From the NCBI GenBank assembly GCA_900317365.1, contig ONGM01000146.1, forward strand, positions 1-48,559: DNA of 48,559 bases, given 5' to 3'. The translations under genes and the position numbers were made by a program. Below are positions 7,043 to 16,383 of this stretch, one piece after another. The number at the start of each line of letters is the position of its first letter. The first letter of the stretch is position 1. This stretch comes from an uncultured Planctomycetota bacterium (GTDB taxonomy: Bacteria > Planctomycetota > Planctomycetia > Pirellulales > Thermoguttaceae). The notes below the pieces were generated by a model that was given only the letters and a program-made list of their open reading frames with translations, did not search any database and was not told where the DNA came from.

Positions 7043-10000
7043 ATGCAAACGGAAACTGACACAAATCCAAAAAGCGTCAAAGAAGCGCTTCCACCGCTTT
7101 GGACCAAGGGCTTTATTGCGATGCTCGTCACGCAATTTATGGTGGCGCTAAACGACAATATATTCCGCTGGTTGATTATTCCCATCGGAAAGTGCGCCGC
7201 CGGGTGGAGCGATAAACAAGACGCCATACGCGGTATCGGATCCCTCGCGTTCCTCGTGCCGTACCTAATTTTCGCGACCTACGCCGGATTCATGTGCGAT
7301 CGGTTTAATCGTCGCAAGGTCGTTATATGGTGCAAAGTCGCGGAACTGCTCATTATGATTCTCGGGACGATGGCGATCGTTACGCAATCGCTCGTCTTTA
7401 TGTTGATCACACTCTTCTTAATGGCGACGCAAAGCGCCTTTTTCAGTCCCGCAAAGTACGGTAGCCTTCCGAATTTAGCGCCAAAAGAACGCATTTCCGA
7501 AGCGAACGGATTCATCTCCATGACGACGATGATCGCATGTATCGGCGGTCAGGTTCTCGGCGGCGCTTTATTCGTTATGACGACGCTTAATCCTAGCGAT
7601 CCTACCGAAGGCACAGGGGGAATGCACCATTGGTATATTTGGTCGAGCGTGATTCTTGGGGTCGCAATGCTCGGCTTAATTTCCAGCTTTTTTATTCCGA
7701 ACATAGAGCCGGCGGATCCATCGGCAAAGTTCCCGTTCAATCCGTTCTCTCAAACGGTAAAAGACCTCAAACTGCTCGTACAAAACAAGAGCATTTTCTG
7801 GCTTGCGATGGCGAGTTCGTTTTTCTGGGGTTTAGGCGCGCTCGCACAGTTAAATATAGACAAATTCGCGACGGAATATCTCAACGTTCGTCAGGATTGG
7901 GCGATGGCGCTCTTAGTGGCGCTTTCCGCCGGACTTGCGCTCGGCGCGTTGCTCGCGGCGGCGCTTTCCAAAGGAAGAATCGAATTCGGACTCGTGCCAC
8001 TCGGCGCGCTTGCGATCGTGGTCTTCTGTTTCTTTCTTTTTCTGACCCCTTACGTTCCGCGTGAAGTCGCGACTCCGCACTCTTTCGGCTTCTTTTTTGC
8101 CGTCGTCGGTTTGCTGTTGCTCGGTCTTTCCGCTGGAATGTACGATATTCCGCTAATGTCCGCGATGCAGACGCGTAGTCCGGAAGAGCATCGCGGAAGA
8201 ATTATGGCGGCGCTCAACTTCTTTTCATTCGCGTCGATGGCGATCTTTGCCGCGTTCCAGAGTCTCTTAGGTGGGTTGCCGCTTCGCACTGTGGAAAAAA
8301 TCGCCGACGACGGGTCCGTTGAAACCGTCAATGCGGGTCTGGACGGCGCCCAGATTTGGCTCGTTTGCTCGATAATTACGATTCCCGTTCTGATCGTTAC
8401 CATGCGATCTTTCGCCATTCCGCTTTTACGCGTTCTCGTAACGCGATGGCTACGGCTTACCTACGGGATTAAAGAATACGGCGTCAGCAATATTCCCAAC
8501 GAAGGTCCCGTCCTTCTCGTCGGCAATCACGTCTCCTTTATCGACGCGCTCATCGTCTATTGCGCGTCTCGAAGGCCGGTTCGCTTTATCGCCGACACGA
8601 ACTCCCTACCCAAAAAGAATAAACTTGCGCAATTTGTCATTCGTAAGACAGGCGTCATTCAATTCAACCTTGGCGATCGCAAGTCGGGCGTTCGTATGAT
8701 ACTCGAAGCGCAAAACGCGTTGGCAAAGGGCGAAGTCGTTTGCATTTTCCCGGAAGGCGCCATTACGCGCACAGGGCAAGTTCGCGCGTTCAAGCAAGGT
8801 TTTCTCGCCATTTTGAAAAAGGCGCCCGACACGCCGATCGTACCGTTCGCCATATCCGGTCTTTACGGTTCGCGATTCGCGTACGCCAAACCGAAAGGAT
8901 ACAAACGTCGAACGCCTTATCGACTCACCGTTTCGTTCGGGCAACCTTGTTCCGTCAAAGAAATGCGCGACAAGGGATACGGCGACGCTCATATTTGTCA
9001 GAACCTCATGCACACGGTGCAAGAGTTGCTCGTCGACGCGATCGACTACCGCAAACATCCGGAAAACGTTTTTCTATACACGCCGGCGCGCGGCGCGATT
9101 CGCGGACTAAGAATTTTCGGCGGAAAACGTCGCTTTGGCGATTCCACCGGAAAAGACGTAACCGGCAAGCAGGCGCTTTTACAAGTCTTGGTCTTACGCA
9201 GATTATTGCATCGCATTCTGCCGAAAGACAAATACGTCGGCGTGCTTCTGCCAACATCCGTCGCCGGAACGCTCGTCAACGCCGCGCTCTCGTTCGACCG
9301 ACGCGTGCCGATCAATATCAACTATACGTTTACAAACGACGTCAACAATTATTGCATCCAGCAGGTAGGCGTAAAGACGATCATCGCGTCTTCGCAACTT
9401 CTCGCGAAGCTTCCCAAACTCGATTTGAACGCAACGATTCTTCCGTTGGAAGACGTCGCTAAGAAGTCGATTCGTACAAGCGATAAACTTGTCGGTTTCA
9501 TTCAGTCTCTTCTGCCGACGTTCCTTTTGGAGCGCGTTTTGAGATTGAATACGGTCAAGCTGTCCGACGTCAACACGATCATCTTCACGAGCGGCTCCAC
9601 AGGACTCCCCAAAGGCGCCGTCTTAACAAACGCGAATATTTCGGCAAACGCCCAGAGTTTCGCTCAATCGGCGATGCCAAAAGAAGACCTCAGTCTCTTC
9701 GGCGTTCTCCCGTTTTTCCACTCCTTCGGTTATACGGTAACGATCTGGTTCCCGATGTACCATCCTTACGCGTGCTACTACCACTACAATCCTTTGGATT
9801 ACCGCGGCGTGGCCGCCACTGCGCGAAAGTTCCAACCCGACCTCATGGTCGCCACTCCTACTTTCATGCGCACTTATCAAAGGAAGTGCTCCGTAGAGGA
9901 CTTTAAATCGGTTTATTTCCCGATTATCGGCGCCGAAAAAGCCCCGAAAAACCTCTACGAAGACTGGAAAAACAAATTCGGCGTCTCGCTCAACGAAGGT

Positions 10001-10696
10001 TTCGGCGCTACGGAATTGTCGCCGGTCTTATGCCACAACATCCCCGAATGCGACGCTCCCGACAATATTACGCCGTATCATAAAGACTTCTCCATTGGAA
10101 CGCCCGGTCCGAGCTTCGTCGCCAAAGCGATCGACATGGAAACCGGCGAAGAAGTTCCGCCGAACGAGCCGGGAATGCTCGTCGTCAAAGGCAACTCCGT
10201 CGCTGAGGGATACTACAATGATCCGGAACGAACTGCGCAAGTTTTCAAGGACGGATGGTATATCACCGGGGACGTCGCGCAATTTGACGAAGACAACTTT
10301 GTGTTTATCACTGGTCGCGAAAGTCGCATATCGAAAATCGGCGGCGAAATGGCTCCGCACGGCTTCATTGAGGAAAAACTCATGGAGTCAATCAAAGCGC
10401 TCGTTAAAGAGTCCGAAAACGATTCAGATTCGGAAAACCAGAGCTATGAGCTTGTCGTAACGGCGGTGCCGGACGAACGCAAAGGGGAAAAGTTAGTCGT
10501 AATATGTCACAATTTGCCAGTCTCGCCTGAACTCATTGTGAAACACGCGCTCAACGAAGGCGTTCTGCCCCAGCTTTGGATTCCGGCGGCCGTCAATTTC
10601 AAAGAAGTTGACGCCATCCCCGTTTTAGGCACGGGCAAACTCAATCTGAAAGGCGTTAAAGAGCTGGCGCTTGAGCTTTACGGCATGAAGAAGTAA
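7043..10696 (+). CDS. aas: LplT-Aas fusion: lysophospholipid transporter / acyltransferase / acyl-ACP synthetase
   Basis: A 1217-residue three-part membrane protein. Residues 1 to about 440 are a major-facilitator transporter (FMVALNDNIFRWLI start; the CDRFNRRKV loop between helices 2 and 3), resembling the LplT lysophospholipid flippase. Residues about 480-640 are a PlsC-type acyltransferase with the HxxxxD motif (NHVSFID) and FPEG. Residues about 820-1217 are an AMP-forming ligase with P-loop TSGSTGLPKG, GFGATELSP, and the hinge TGDVAQFDED ... GRESRISKIGGE. Together this matches re-acylation of lyso-phosphatidylethanolamine or -glycerol at the inner membrane using an acyl-ACP made in situ. 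In E. coli LplT and Aas are separate; here all are joined. It has its own promoter and terminator. Confidence 0.92.
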   Translation: MQTETDTNPKSVKEALPPLWTKGFIAMLVTQFMVALNDNIFRWLIIPIGKCAAGWSDKQDAIRGIGSLAFLVPYLIFATYAGFMCDRFNRRKVVIWCKVAELLIMILGTMAIVTQSLVFMLITLFLMATQSAFFSPAKYGSLPNLAPKERISEANGFISMTTMIACIGGQVLGGALFVMTTLNPSDPTEGTGGMHHWYIWSSVILGVAMLGLISSFFIPNIEPADPSAKFPFNPFSQTVKDLKLLVQNKSIFWLAMASSFFWGLGALAQLNIDKFATEYLNVRQDWAMALLVALSAGLALGALLAAALSKGRIEFGLVPLGALAIVVFCFFLFLTPYVPREVATPHSFGFFFAVVGLLLLGLSAGMYDIPLMSAMQTRSPEEHRGRIMAALNFFSFASMAIFAAFQSLLGGLPLRTVEKIADDGSVETVNAGLDGAQIWLVCSIITIPVLIVTMRSFAIPLLRVLVTRWLRLTYGIKEYGVSNIPNEGPVLLVGNHVSFIDALIVYCASRRPVRFIADTNSLPKKNKLAQFVIRKTGVIQFNLGDRKSGVRMILEAQNALAKGEVVCIFPEGAITRTGQVRAFKQGFLAILKKAPDTPIVPFAISGLYGSRFAYAKPKGYKRRTPYRLTVSFGQPCSVKEMRDKGYGDAHICQNLMHTVQELLVDAIDYRKHPENVFLYTPARGAIRGLRIFGGKRRFGDSTGKDVTGKQALLQVLVLRRLLHRILPKDKYVGVLLPTSVAGTLVNAALSFDRRVPININYTFTNDVNNYCIQQVGVKTIIASSQLLAKLPKLDLNATILPLEDVAKKSIRTSDKLVGFIQSLLPTFLLERVLRLNTVKLSDVNTIIFTSGSTGLPKGAVLTNANISANAQSFAQSAMPKEDLSLFGVLPFFHSFGYTVTIWFPMYHPYACYYHYNPLDYRGVAATARKFQPDLMVATPTFMRTYQRKCSVEDFKSVYFPIIGAEKAPKNLYEDWKNKFGVSLNEGFGATELSPVLCHNIPECDAPDNITPYHKDFSIGTPGPSFVAKAIDMETGEEVPPNEPGMLVVKGNSVAEGYYNDPERTAQVFKDGWYITGDVAQFDEDNFVFITGRESRISKIGGEMAPHGFIEEKLMESIKALVKESENDSDSENQSYELVVTAVPDERKGEKLVVICHNLPVSPELIVKHALNEGVLPQLWIPAAVNFKEVDAIPVLGTGKLNLKGVKELALELYGMKK

Positions 10697-10734
10697 AACC
10701 TCGCGCGCCGCTAGACTCCCGATTTTTCGTCTTA

Positions 10735-10779
10735 AAACCTCCCCTCGCATTGCTTCGACGCCAACGCGAGGGGAGGTTT
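10735..10779 (+). terminator. terminator after the LplT-Aas gene
   Basis: A perfect 14-bp stem: 10735-10748 (AAACCTCCCCTCGC) pairs with 10766-10779, and three more pairs extend it after one mismatch. The descending arm ends in TTT followed by CTTCG, so the U-tract is short and supported mainly by stem strength. Confidence 0.85.
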
Positions 10780-10873
10780 CTTCGTTTGTCGATCAAAAGT
10801 CTCGAATAAAAAGCTCACAGCGACGCCGCGTCGACGCTAGCGAACGACGTTAAAGACTCTCTAACTCGCTATT

Positions 10874-10907
10874 TCAAGGAACGCGTCGGAAGGTTGACGC
10901 GTTTCTT
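10874..10907. repeat. imperfect inverted repeat
   Basis: AACGCGTC at 10880-10887 pairs perfectly with GACGCGTT at 10896-10903, and the flanks AAGG and TCTT partly extend the stem. It lies between a terminator and the next gene's probable promoter, so it could be a second terminator or an operator. No clear U-tract follows. Confidence 0.45.
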
Positions 10908-11072
10908 CGATTCAATCGATAAAAGAACGCGAAAATCGGACTTCTTGGTTGACGCATTTATCGATATAATGCGACGGTTCGTCAGTCGAGCGATTTGGCA
11001 CGCCCAACGCGACGATCATGGAAGATCGTCGTCGCGCATTTGCGCAATCGCTATAGCAAGGAGTCGTTAGTT

Positions 11073-11939
11073 ATGCCTGATTCGTCCAGCAACGTTTTCA
11101 CACGGTCGAAATCGTCGTCGTCGCGTCGTTTTCCGAAAGCGACGGCGTTAGCGATAGCGATCGTTTGCCTTTCCGGTTGTGGAACGACAAAATTTTCCGA
11201 TACGAGTCGAACGGCTACGGAACAACTCCTCATTTCGAGCGCAATGGAAGATCTCGTCGATCAGTACGACTACTCTCGACTCGCCGGTTTAAAGGTCTTT
11301 GTCAAATCGGCAAACTCCGCGACGGACGTCGACTATCTCAAAAGTCTCGTGCGACAACAATTAGCGGCTAACGGCGCGTTCGTAAAAGACGACGAAGCGT
11401 CCGCTGATTACATTGTTGAAGTGGCGACCGGCGCTTCCGGAACAAATCGTTATGAACTTATGTACGGCATTCCGGAAACTACGATTCCGGCGATCGGAGG
11501 AATGACCACGGCGACGTCTATTCCCGAGTTTGCGATCGCAAAACGCTCAGACCAAAAGGCGCAGGTTAAAGTGCGTATGTGGGCGTATAATAAGACGACC
11601 GGATTCATCATTTGGCAGTCTGGCGTCAAGACCAAGGCGTCGCACATTCGAGACCGTTGGATCTTCGGCGCCGGTCCGTTTACAACGGCGACCTACGACA
11701 ACGCAGGGGTCAGGCTCGGCGCGGATCAGGCGATTCCCAACGCGTTTGGCGAGAAATCGACAGGCTTCGAAAACACGTCGGTTTGCTCGGAGGCGTCTTA
11801 TCAGGAGCTCGACGAGAAGGCGATCGAAAGACTGCAAAAAATCCGCGAAGAGGGGCTGTCCAAAGCAATTCAAGAGGAAGCGTCTGAAGAAGAGACGCTC
11901 GAAGTGGAAGAGGAAGACGGCGAGGATACCAAAGAATAA
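11073..11939 (+). CDS. DUF6655-like lipoprotein
   Basis: A 288-residue lipoprotein. The chosen ATG has CAAGGAG about 9 nt upstream; upstream in-frame starts lack a good site. The signal ends in lipobox LSGC (Cys36), and the mature protein begins CGTTKFSDTSRTATEQLLISSAM. This opening and the following domain (LAGLKVFVKS, then ADYIVEVATGA, then VKVRMWAYNKTTGFIIWQSG) resemble a planctomycete lipoprotein family that I recall as DUF6655; the label is from memory and should be read as tentative. The C-terminal 40 residues are strongly acidic. The gene is flanked by terminators and is probably monocistronic. No activity can be proposed. Confidence 0.72.
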   Translation: MPDSSSNVFTRSKSSSSRRFPKATALAIAIVCLSGCGTTKFSDTSRTATEQLLISSAMEDLVDQYDYSRLAGLKVFVKSANSATDVDYLKSLVRQQLAANGAFVKDDEASADYIVEVATGASGTNRYELMYGIPETTIPAIGGMTTATSIPEFAIAKRSDQKAQVKVRMWAYNKTTGFIIWQSGVKTKASHIRDRWIFGAGPFTTATYDNAGVRLGADQAIPNAFGEKSTGFENTSVCSEASYQELDEKAIERLQKIREEGLSKAIQEEASEEETLEVEEEDGEDTKE

Positions 11940-12056
11940 ACCTGGTCGATCGTTGCGAATCCCGGCGAGATCACGAACCCCAACGGTTCTTCCCTACCTG
12001 ACAAAGATAGCGCGCGTTACTTTGAAGGGCGTTGACGTCCTTCGATAACTCAACAT

Positions 12057-12088
12057 AAAAATAGGCGGTCGCAAAACCGCCTATTTTT
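12057..12088. terminator. bidirectional terminator between convergent genes
   Basis: A perfect 13-bp stem: 12057-12069 (AAAAATAGGCGGT) pairs with 12076-12088 around a 6-nt loop. A-tracts and T-tracts flank the GC core on both sides, so it can serve the lipoprotein gene on the plus strand and the transglutaminase/TPR gene on the minus strand. Confidence 0.88.
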
Positions 12089-12104
12089 GTTTTGTCTAAT
12101 CGGA

Positions 12105-14033
12105 TTACCTCATTTTGCCCGTAGGCGTCAAGATCTTTTCCGACGCTTCGGTTCGCGGAAAACGCTTCCAATATTCTTCTTGAACAAGCTTGACGTCTTC
12201 CCACCTATTGTCTTTGGCAAGATATTCAATCCAGTCGTGGAAGAAGATCGGCATATTCGTCTTGAATTCGTTATAATCGGGATCGAGCAATCGTCCGAGA
12301 TCGGTGATCTGAATCGCGACCGCGTATTTCTTTTCTTTCATAGCGACTTCGATCGCCCAATTGTTCAAAGTCGCCTTGAGATTGCCGAGAATCGTCTTGT
12401 TATTAGGCGCCAGTTGAATCGCCTTAATATAAGAAGCGACGGCTCGTTCGAAATTTCCGCTCTGATAGTAGTCGACTCCGACATTGTAGAAGATCGTCGC
12501 CACAAGTTCCACTTCGGTAATTTCACGCATCGGTCTTCGAGACCGCGTAAAGGAGTAACCCAAAGGCGCGGACGAATCGAGCGTAAAACTGGTTGAACCT
12601 TCCTCCGATTCGCGATTGGAGTCTTTGAAAGAAACCAAGTCAAACTTCGGCGCCGACTTGTCCGACGCCAACGCGGCGTCAATTCCAACGTTTGGCGCGA
12701 CGGGCTCGCGCGGTTTCGCGTACGGACGAATTCGATCGGGGAGTCGATCCCATTTAGTGCACGTCGTTTCGATATCGAGATAGGAATCGGAATATTTAAC
12801 GCGGCTCTTGGCGTGTCCGGTGGTTTCCAACGCCGCGACGTCCAAGCCGACGCGCGATGCGAAACAGTTAAAGAGCACAGTGGCGCTCACACAGTTGAAT
12901 ACCCCGGAATCCAACGACGCCGCAACGCTTGAGCAATTCAGATCGTATTTCGAATAAAGCGCTCGACCGTGCAAAAAGTCGTAGACCTTCTCCGTCTTCA
13001 TATACTGATCCGTCAAGCCGGACGTCTCGCGCGAAAGAACGGCGAGAAGCGTCTCAAAGCGAGACGTATAATGCGCGCGTTTCTCTAGCGTCGTCAATCC
13101 CTCGGCAATTAGCGACGCGTTCAAAAGATCGACGTCTTCCCAATGTCCGTCGACGGAATCTTTTAAAAGGAGAATCTCGTCCGAATCAAGTCCCGTTAGG
13201 GTAAAAACGACGTAATCGTTCGACGCGTCGGCGGCGGTCGACTGACCGGCAAAATCGGACTTCTCATTTGCGACTTCCGACCTCGAGTCGCCCGAACCCC
13301 GCCCTTGTCCTTGCGTCGCCGCAACGCCGGAGGAACTCGACTGATCGTCGCGCTTTTGACCCGACAAATCCGACTCGGGAACAAAAAGGAAATTACGCCG
13401 AGGAGTTACCACGCAAAACTGAGACGAATTGCGCGCATACTCCTCCGCCGCTTCTGGGGACAGGACTCTGATAAAATCATAACGACCGTTTTCTCGTAAA
13501 AGGAACCCCTGCCTTTTACGGATCGAATCGCCGGACGCTAACGACGAAAGGTTGCGAGCGGGACGAGGAACGACGTCCGTCGACGCGCCGACGCTCTTCG
13601 CCGATCCCACGGCTCTGTCGAGAGGAGAGCGCCGCGAGTCAAGTTGCGACGGTATGCCTTGAGAAGGAACGTCAGGCGACGATTCGGCGTTTGCGTCGCG
13701 TAAGCGCGTGGTTCCGAGAGGTCGTCCGGAAGTCGCGACCGACGACGTCTGCGGACGCGTCGACACGATCTGCCTCGGACTCGGTTCCGCCGAAGGACGG
13801 ATGCGAGAACCGTCGACGTATCCGCCGGTTCCTCGAACGCCTGCGTACTGATCGCCAGAAGAAGAACGCGCGCGAACGCCGACGAGACGCGGCGTAAGTT
13901 GACCGTACGATAGATCCGACGCGGAGATCGCTATGAGCGCGAATACGACAAAACAAAAAACGCGCCATGTCTTTGCGCATGGCAACATAGGCAATTTAGA
14001 CCTGGTTATCCGCATGGGGGACGTAAATTCCAT
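12105..14033 (-). CDS. exported transglutaminase-like and TPR protein
   Basis: A 642-residue protein (numbered from the ATG at 14033; ATGs at 14015 and 13988 are also possible). A signal peptide spans about residues 22-44 (WRVFCFVVFALIAISA ... SYGQ). Residues about 45-270 are low-complexity, rich in Ser, Arg, Pro and Asp. Residues about 300-430 form a transglutaminase-like papain fold: Cys381 in VFNCVSATVLFN, His407 in TTGHAKSR and Asp420 in SYLDIETT are the likely Cys-His-Asp triad. Residues about 535-640 contain TPR repeats (FYNVGVDYYQSGNFERAVASY and following). The fold can be protease, transglutaminase or amidase, so the reaction is not predictable. It is transcribed away from the DUF1573/DUF11 genes and ends at a shared terminator. 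Confidence 0.78.
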   Translation of the reverse strand: MEFTSPMRITRSKLPMLPCAKTWRVFCFVVFALIAISASDLSYGQLTPRLVGVRARSSSGDQYAGVRGTGGYVDGSRIRPSAEPSPRQIVSTRPQTSSVATSGRPLGTTRLRDANAESSPDVPSQGIPSQLDSRRSPLDRAVGSAKSVGASTDVVPRPARNLSSLASGDSIRKRQGFLLRENGRYDFIRVLSPEAAEEYARNSSQFCVVTPRRNFLFVPESDLSGQKRDDQSSSSGVAATQGQGRGSGDSRSEVANEKSDFAGQSTAADASNDYVVFTLTGLDSDEILLLKDSVDGHWEDVDLLNASLIAEGLTTLEKRAHYTSRFETLLAVLSRETSGLTDQYMKTEKVYDFLHGRALYSKYDLNCSSVAASLDSGVFNCVSATVLFNCFASRVGLDVAALETTGHAKSRVKYSDSYLDIETTCTKWDRLPDRIRPYAKPREPVAPNVGIDAALASDKSAPKFDLVSFKDSNRESEEGSTSFTLDSSAPLGYSFTRSRRPMREITEVELVATIFYNVGVDYYQSGNFERAVASYIKAIQLAPNNKTILGNLKATLNNWAIEVAMKEKKYAVAIQITDLGRLLDPDYNEFKTNMPIFFHDWIEYLAKDNRWEDVKLVQEEYWKRFPRTEASEKILTPTGKMR

Positions 14034-14451
14034 TCGAGGGGGAAGAAGACCGCGTCGCGACGCCGGGCGCAGACGCTGAGTCGAGCTTGTCGGGAACTTA
14101 ACGTCTCGACCCGCCTCTCCACATTACGCGCGAATGAGGCGTTGAGCATATTGTAATTTGAAAAAATCATTTTAGAGCCGTCAAGAAGGACCGAACAGAA
14201 TAATGAATCACAAAAACAATCGTTAGACCCAGTACAATCAATAAATCCAGTAAAATTGTTTGGTTGCGCAAAATCTTTTGCAAGACGTCCGATTACAGAG
14301 ATTGAATAAAATACGCGAAGCAATCCATTAAGAACAATTCTTACAGTTGCGACGTTTTTTCTTAATACGTCAAGGGCGAGGAGCCGATATAATCGGAGAC
14401 GTTCGATCTGCGCAAAGTTGCGCGCGCTTTAAGTAGCAAACGAACAGGAAT
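14034..14451. other. 418-bp divergent intergenic region
   Basis: It separates the divergent transglutaminase/TPR and DUF1573 genes. The stretch 14150-14370 is AT-rich, and a TATAAT at 14388-14393 is a candidate -10 for the DUF1573 gene, though its -35 is poor. An ORF on the minus strand at 14006-14323 overlaps the neighbouring gene start and shows no coding features. I see nothing else. Confidence 0.55.
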
Positions 14452-14487
14452 ATGGTCCGCGACATGACGGCGGAGTGGGAGCAGACA

Positions 14488-16053
14488 ATGGAAGCAATGT
14501 TTTTTTCGCATAAATCAACGCAAAGCGTCGGTCGAGGCGCCCAAACGCCGAGTGTGCGACAAATCGCGCCGGTCTTCATTGCGCTCTTCTTCTGGGCGGC
14601 TAGCGCTTCCAGTATTTTTGCGCAAACGAATCAATGGGCGGTCAAGATGTTCAGCGAACTCGGAACGGAACGCGCTCATAATTTCGGGAGCGTTGCGCTC
14701 AACGCGACTGTCGAAAAACATTTTCCATTTAAGAACATTTACGACGAAGACGTCGTCGTCGCGTCGGTCTCTTCGAACTGCGGATGCACGAAAGCGACCG
14801 TGTCTAAGCAGGTTGTCCGACCGGGTGAAACGGCGGAAATCATCGCGCGCGTCGACACGTCCGGTCGCGAGCACACCAAGCAGAGAAAGGCGACGATTCG
14901 CGTCGTTTTCAGCCAACCTACGGCTGCGGAAGTCCAACTTCAGGTCAAAACGTACATTCGTTCGGACGTCGGTTTTGAACCGGGCATTATCGAATTCGGT
15001 TCCGTCCAAGCCGGAGAGTCAATCGTCAAAAAGGCGTATCTTCAATACGAAGGTCGACACGATTGGGCGCTCGTTGGAATTCAGAAAAACAGCGCTGCGA
15101 TTCGCGCCGAAGCGCGCGAAGTTAAGCGTCGCGGGAGCAGCGTCATTTATGAAATTCTCGTCGAACTCAAATCGGACGCCGCGCCTGGTTACATTCAGGA
15201 TTTGTTGAGATTCCAAACGAACGATCCCGACCCAATGACGTCCTCCGTCTTTCTACCGATTCAAGCGCACGTCGTCGAAGCGCTGAGCGCCAAACCAAGT
15301 TTTCTTCAGCTCGGCGTTGTCGAACACGGTCAGAAAGTGACGAAAAACGTCGTTGTTAGCGGTTCGACTCCATTTAAAATTGTAGGCGTAAAATCGGCGG
15401 ACGAGAGAATCGAGTTTACGAAAACAGATCTTAACCGCACCGTTCACGTGGTGCCGATCACATTCACGGCGAACGATGAAACAGGGGACTTCTCGACGAA
15501 AATTTCGATTATCACCAGTCTCACCGGAGACGACGGCGCGCGTCAGAGCGTTTCCGTTCAACTTTCCGGACATATCCTGGAAGCCGGTAGATTATCAGCG
15601 AGGAAGGCGGCGCTCCAAGGAAACAACGTCTCCGCAGACGAGGAACAAGAGACGCCGACGTCTTTACCGGAGGCTTCAAAGCCTGCTTCAAGCAAAGGAA
15701 AAGAGCCTATAAGCGTCGACGACTTGAACGACGATTTTACGGAGGATTCGCCTAAAACGCTACGCCAACCGTCGATTCAATCGAAGGTCAGGACGTCTGC
15801 GGCGGCGAGCGCCGTCAAATACGCCGAAAAAGTGGAAGACGATTTCGGTTGGGTTGCGTCCGATCCCGAGAACTGCGGATCGAACAAAGCGACCGCACCC
15901 TCGAAAGAGAAAACGCATAAGAAGTCGCAAGGCGAATGGGTAAGCGGTTGGAAAGAAGTTCCGAAAGTCAACGCGTATCCTACGGAAACCGCCCAAATTC
16001 GTCCTGTCCCCTCGTTTACCGCGCGCGCAAATAACCAACGCGAACGTAAGTAG
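14488..16053 (+). CDS. exported DUF1573 protein
   Basis: About 521 residues from ATG 14488, which has GGGAG six nt upstream; ATG 14452 is in frame but its AGGAA lies too close. The signal peptide is residues about 25-46 (APVFIALFFWAASASSIFAQ). The DUF1573 hallmark SSNCGCTKA (Cys98, Cys100) follows a HNFGSV opening strand, and two or three further Ig/ASH-like beta domains follow (FEPGIIEFGSVQAGES; FLQLGVVEHGQK). The family is common in Planctomycetota and Bacteroidota and is thought to be extracytoplasmic; its role is unknown. The C-terminal 150 residues are low-complexity and polar. It precedes the DUF11 gene by 330 nt with a hairpin between. Confidence 0.85.
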   Translation: MEAMFFSHKSTQSVGRGAQTPSVRQIAPVFIALFFWAASASSIFAQTNQWAVKMFSELGTERAHNFGSVALNATVEKHFPFKNIYDEDVVVASVSSNCGCTKATVSKQVVRPGETAEIIARVDTSGREHTKQRKATIRVVFSQPTAAEVQLQVKTYIRSDVGFEPGIIEFGSVQAGESIVKKAYLQYEGRHDWALVGIQKNSAAIRAEAREVKRRGSSVIYEILVELKSDAAPGYIQDLLRFQTNDPDPMTSSVFLPIQAHVVEALSAKPSFLQLGVVEHGQKVTKNVVVSGSTPFKIVGVKSADERIEFTKTDLNRTVHVVPITFTANDETGDFSTKISIITSLTGDDGARQSVSVQLSGHILEAGRLSARKAALQGNNVSADEEQETPTSLPEASKPASSKGKEPISVDDLNDDFTEDSPKTLRQPSIQSKVRTSAAASAVKYAEKVEDDFGWVASDPENCGSNKATAPSKEKTHKKSQGEWVSGWKEVPKVNAYPTETAQIRPVPSFTARANNQRERK

Positions 16054-16383
16054 ATAAAACCGGGCGCAACTCGTCAACCTCGAGACGACGCCATGCAGAC
16101 CGTTGGCGTCGTCTCGCTATCTCCAAGATTTCTACGACGCCCAGACTTCTTAAAATTGCTCTTTCATTGTTTCGTTTTCTTTGTTAATAATCTTAGACGA
16201 GTCTGCGGATTCCGAAGCGAGATTGAGGAGTCGCGCAGGTTGCAATATGTTGTTTCGCTCCGTCAAGGCGCGCTTGATCAAAGCAGAAGCGCGCGTTTTC
16301 ACGCCGCGACTCGCATTGCAAAACGCAATATTTGAATTCGCGAATCATCGCGTTTCGAAGGCAATTTGAAATTAGGGTTGGCA
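16054..16383. other. 330-bp intergenic region
   Basis: It contains a strong inverted repeat at 16081-16116 soon after the DUF1573 stop, then AT-richer sequence without a promoter I would defend. Two short ORFs here (starting 16093 and 16181) lack ribosome-binding sites and recognisable composition. The DUF11 gene start is at its right end. Confidence 0.5.
16081..16116 (+). terminator. terminator-like hairpin without a U-tract
   Basis: CGAGACGACGCCA (16081-16093) pairs perfectly over 13 bp with 16104-16116 around a 10-nt loop. It lies 28 nt after the DUF1573 stop. The following bases are not T-rich, so termination may need a factor, or it may protect the 3' end. Confidence 0.6.

Larger units (their letters stand above)
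10697..11072. other. 376-bp intergenic region with two hairpins
   Basis: It contains the strong terminator at 10735-10779 and a second imperfect hairpin at 10874-10907. A TATAAT at 10965-10970 is a plausible -10 element for the following lipoprotein gene, but no convincing -35 lies 16-18 nt upstream. The frame of the next gene stays open back to 10995, but the ribosome-binding site places its start at 11073. Confidence 0.55.

Noticed and set aside
8740..9462. 240-codon plus-strand ORF inside the LplT-Aas gene
   Set aside because: Out-of-frame shadow within the acyltransferase and ligase domains; the host frame has all motifs.
14006..14323. 105-codon minus-strand ORF upstream of the transglutaminase/TPR gene
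   Set aside because: It overlaps the start of that gene in another frame, lies mostly in AT-rich promoter DNA and shows no domain or ribosome-binding site.
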